Below, in pieces: positions 63,862 through 64,000 of a stretch of DNA of 64,000 nucleotides. Position numbers and translations under genes: made by a program. The stretch's first letter is position 1; the number at the start of each line of letters is the position of its first letter. The notes below the pieces were generated by a model. The model was not told the DNA's origin. It was given only the letters and a program-made list of their open reading frames with translations, and searched no databases. Location of the stretch: NCBI RefSeq assembly GCF_025751575.1, contig NZ_JAOWLA010000010.1, positions 116,514 to 180,513 of the forward strand, in the 5' to 3' direction. Source of the stretch: Albidovulum sediminicola (GTDB taxonomy: Bacteria > Pseudomonadota > Alphaproteobacteria > Rhodobacterales > Rhodobacteraceae).

Positions 63862-64000
63862 ATGCAGCTCGCCAACCTTGCTCCGATTCCGGAGCTTTAT
63901 GTTTCCTACGATTCCGCCCAGAAGCTGAAGCACGAGGCGGCGGCGTTGCCGTCTTGGGACCTGTCGCAGCGGCAGGTTTGCGACCTGGAGCTTCTGATGA
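63862..64000 (+). CDS. sat: Sulfate adenylyltransferase (N-terminal 46 codons; 3' end outside window)
   Basis: The visible N-terminus reads MQLANLAPIPELYVSYDSAQ, then SWDLSQRQVCDLELLM. This matches the opening of ATP-sulfurylase of the Sat type, which in many Rhodobacterales is fused to a C-terminal APS kinase; the fusion cannot be checked here. The enzyme makes adenosine 5'-phosphosulfate from sulfate and ATP. It runs off the end of the window with no stop. Confidence 0.85.
   Translation, partial: MQLANLAPIPELYVSYDSAQKLKHEAAALPSWDLSQRQVCDLELLM

Noticed and set aside
63577..63933. 118-codon minus-strand frame overlapping the sat start
   Set aside because: It overlaps both the GNAT start and the clear sulfate adenylyltransferase N-terminus; no motif.
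63780..64000. Alternative plus-strand ATG at 63780 as start of the last gene
   Set aside because: It opens a different frame that gives Arg/Ala/Pro-rich sequence; the frame from 63862 gives a recognisable Sat N-terminus.

Overview
The window is a compact, high-GC stretch of alphaproteobacterial chromosome. The gene families point to Rhodobacterales (Paracoccaceae/Roseobacteraceae type): a phaZ<>phaC-phaP-phaR polyhydroxybutyrate locus, small Rhodobacterales-type proteins (DUF6324, DUF6455, DUF1467), mmcB, a Hint-domain protein, and a tRNA-His that has A73 and no encoded G-1. I see no transposase, integrase, CRISPR array or plasmid/phage module. Nearly all of the window is coding, and many gene pairs overlap by ATGA or GTGA.

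Layout. 1-2.6 kb: the end of a gamma-glutamylputrescine-synthetase-like gene coupled to a FAD oxidase (polyamine catabolism). 2.6-7.1 kb: phaR, phaP and phaC on the minus strand with phaZ divergent; exact CTGCN3GCAG PhaR boxes lie before phaP and inside phaC. 7-13.4 kb: an alpha/beta hydrolase, thrS, a four-gene bufferin (copper-binding RiPP) operon bufABCD, a cold-shock gene and an ArsC/Spx-like gene. 13.4-23.4 kb: a BCCT transporter, tRNA-His, a MarR-GNAT fusion with a clear operator, SOS-box-controlled mmcB, rimO, a GT87-like membrane protein and several small genes. 23.5-36.3 kb: a molybdenum hydroxylase (form II CO-dehydrogenase-like) region in which structural genes coxG-S-L-M are separated from the maturation set coxD-coxE-xdhC-molybdopterin protein by a signalling module (LuxR-type response regulator, FIST protein, hybrid histidine kinase).

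36.3-48.5 kb: DUF167, a polyamine-deacetylase-like gene, an ornithine cyclodeaminase-like gene, nitroreductase, EI24/CysZ-like, DUF1467 with methylmalonyl-CoA epimerase, a response regulator, GNAT, LysR, aspS and two tandem GT87-like membrane proteins. 48.5-64 kb: carB, an HTH gene, a possible structured leader or small RNA before tdk, an FkbM methyltransferase, a hydroxyacid dehydrogenase-csaA-proC run, ybjN, ubiK divergent from lgt-midA-pgeF, a Hint protein, lrp/trxB, GNAT, and the first 46 codons of a sulfate adenylyltransferase.

The most striking local systems are the bufferin operon, the PhaR regulon architecture, the split cox cluster with its FIST/kinase/regulator insert, and the palindrome-promoter-terminator arrangement before tdk. 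Function calls rest on motifs and family knowledge read by eye; no database search was run. Start codons were chosen by Shine-Dalgarno sequence, conserved N-terminus and gene overlap.
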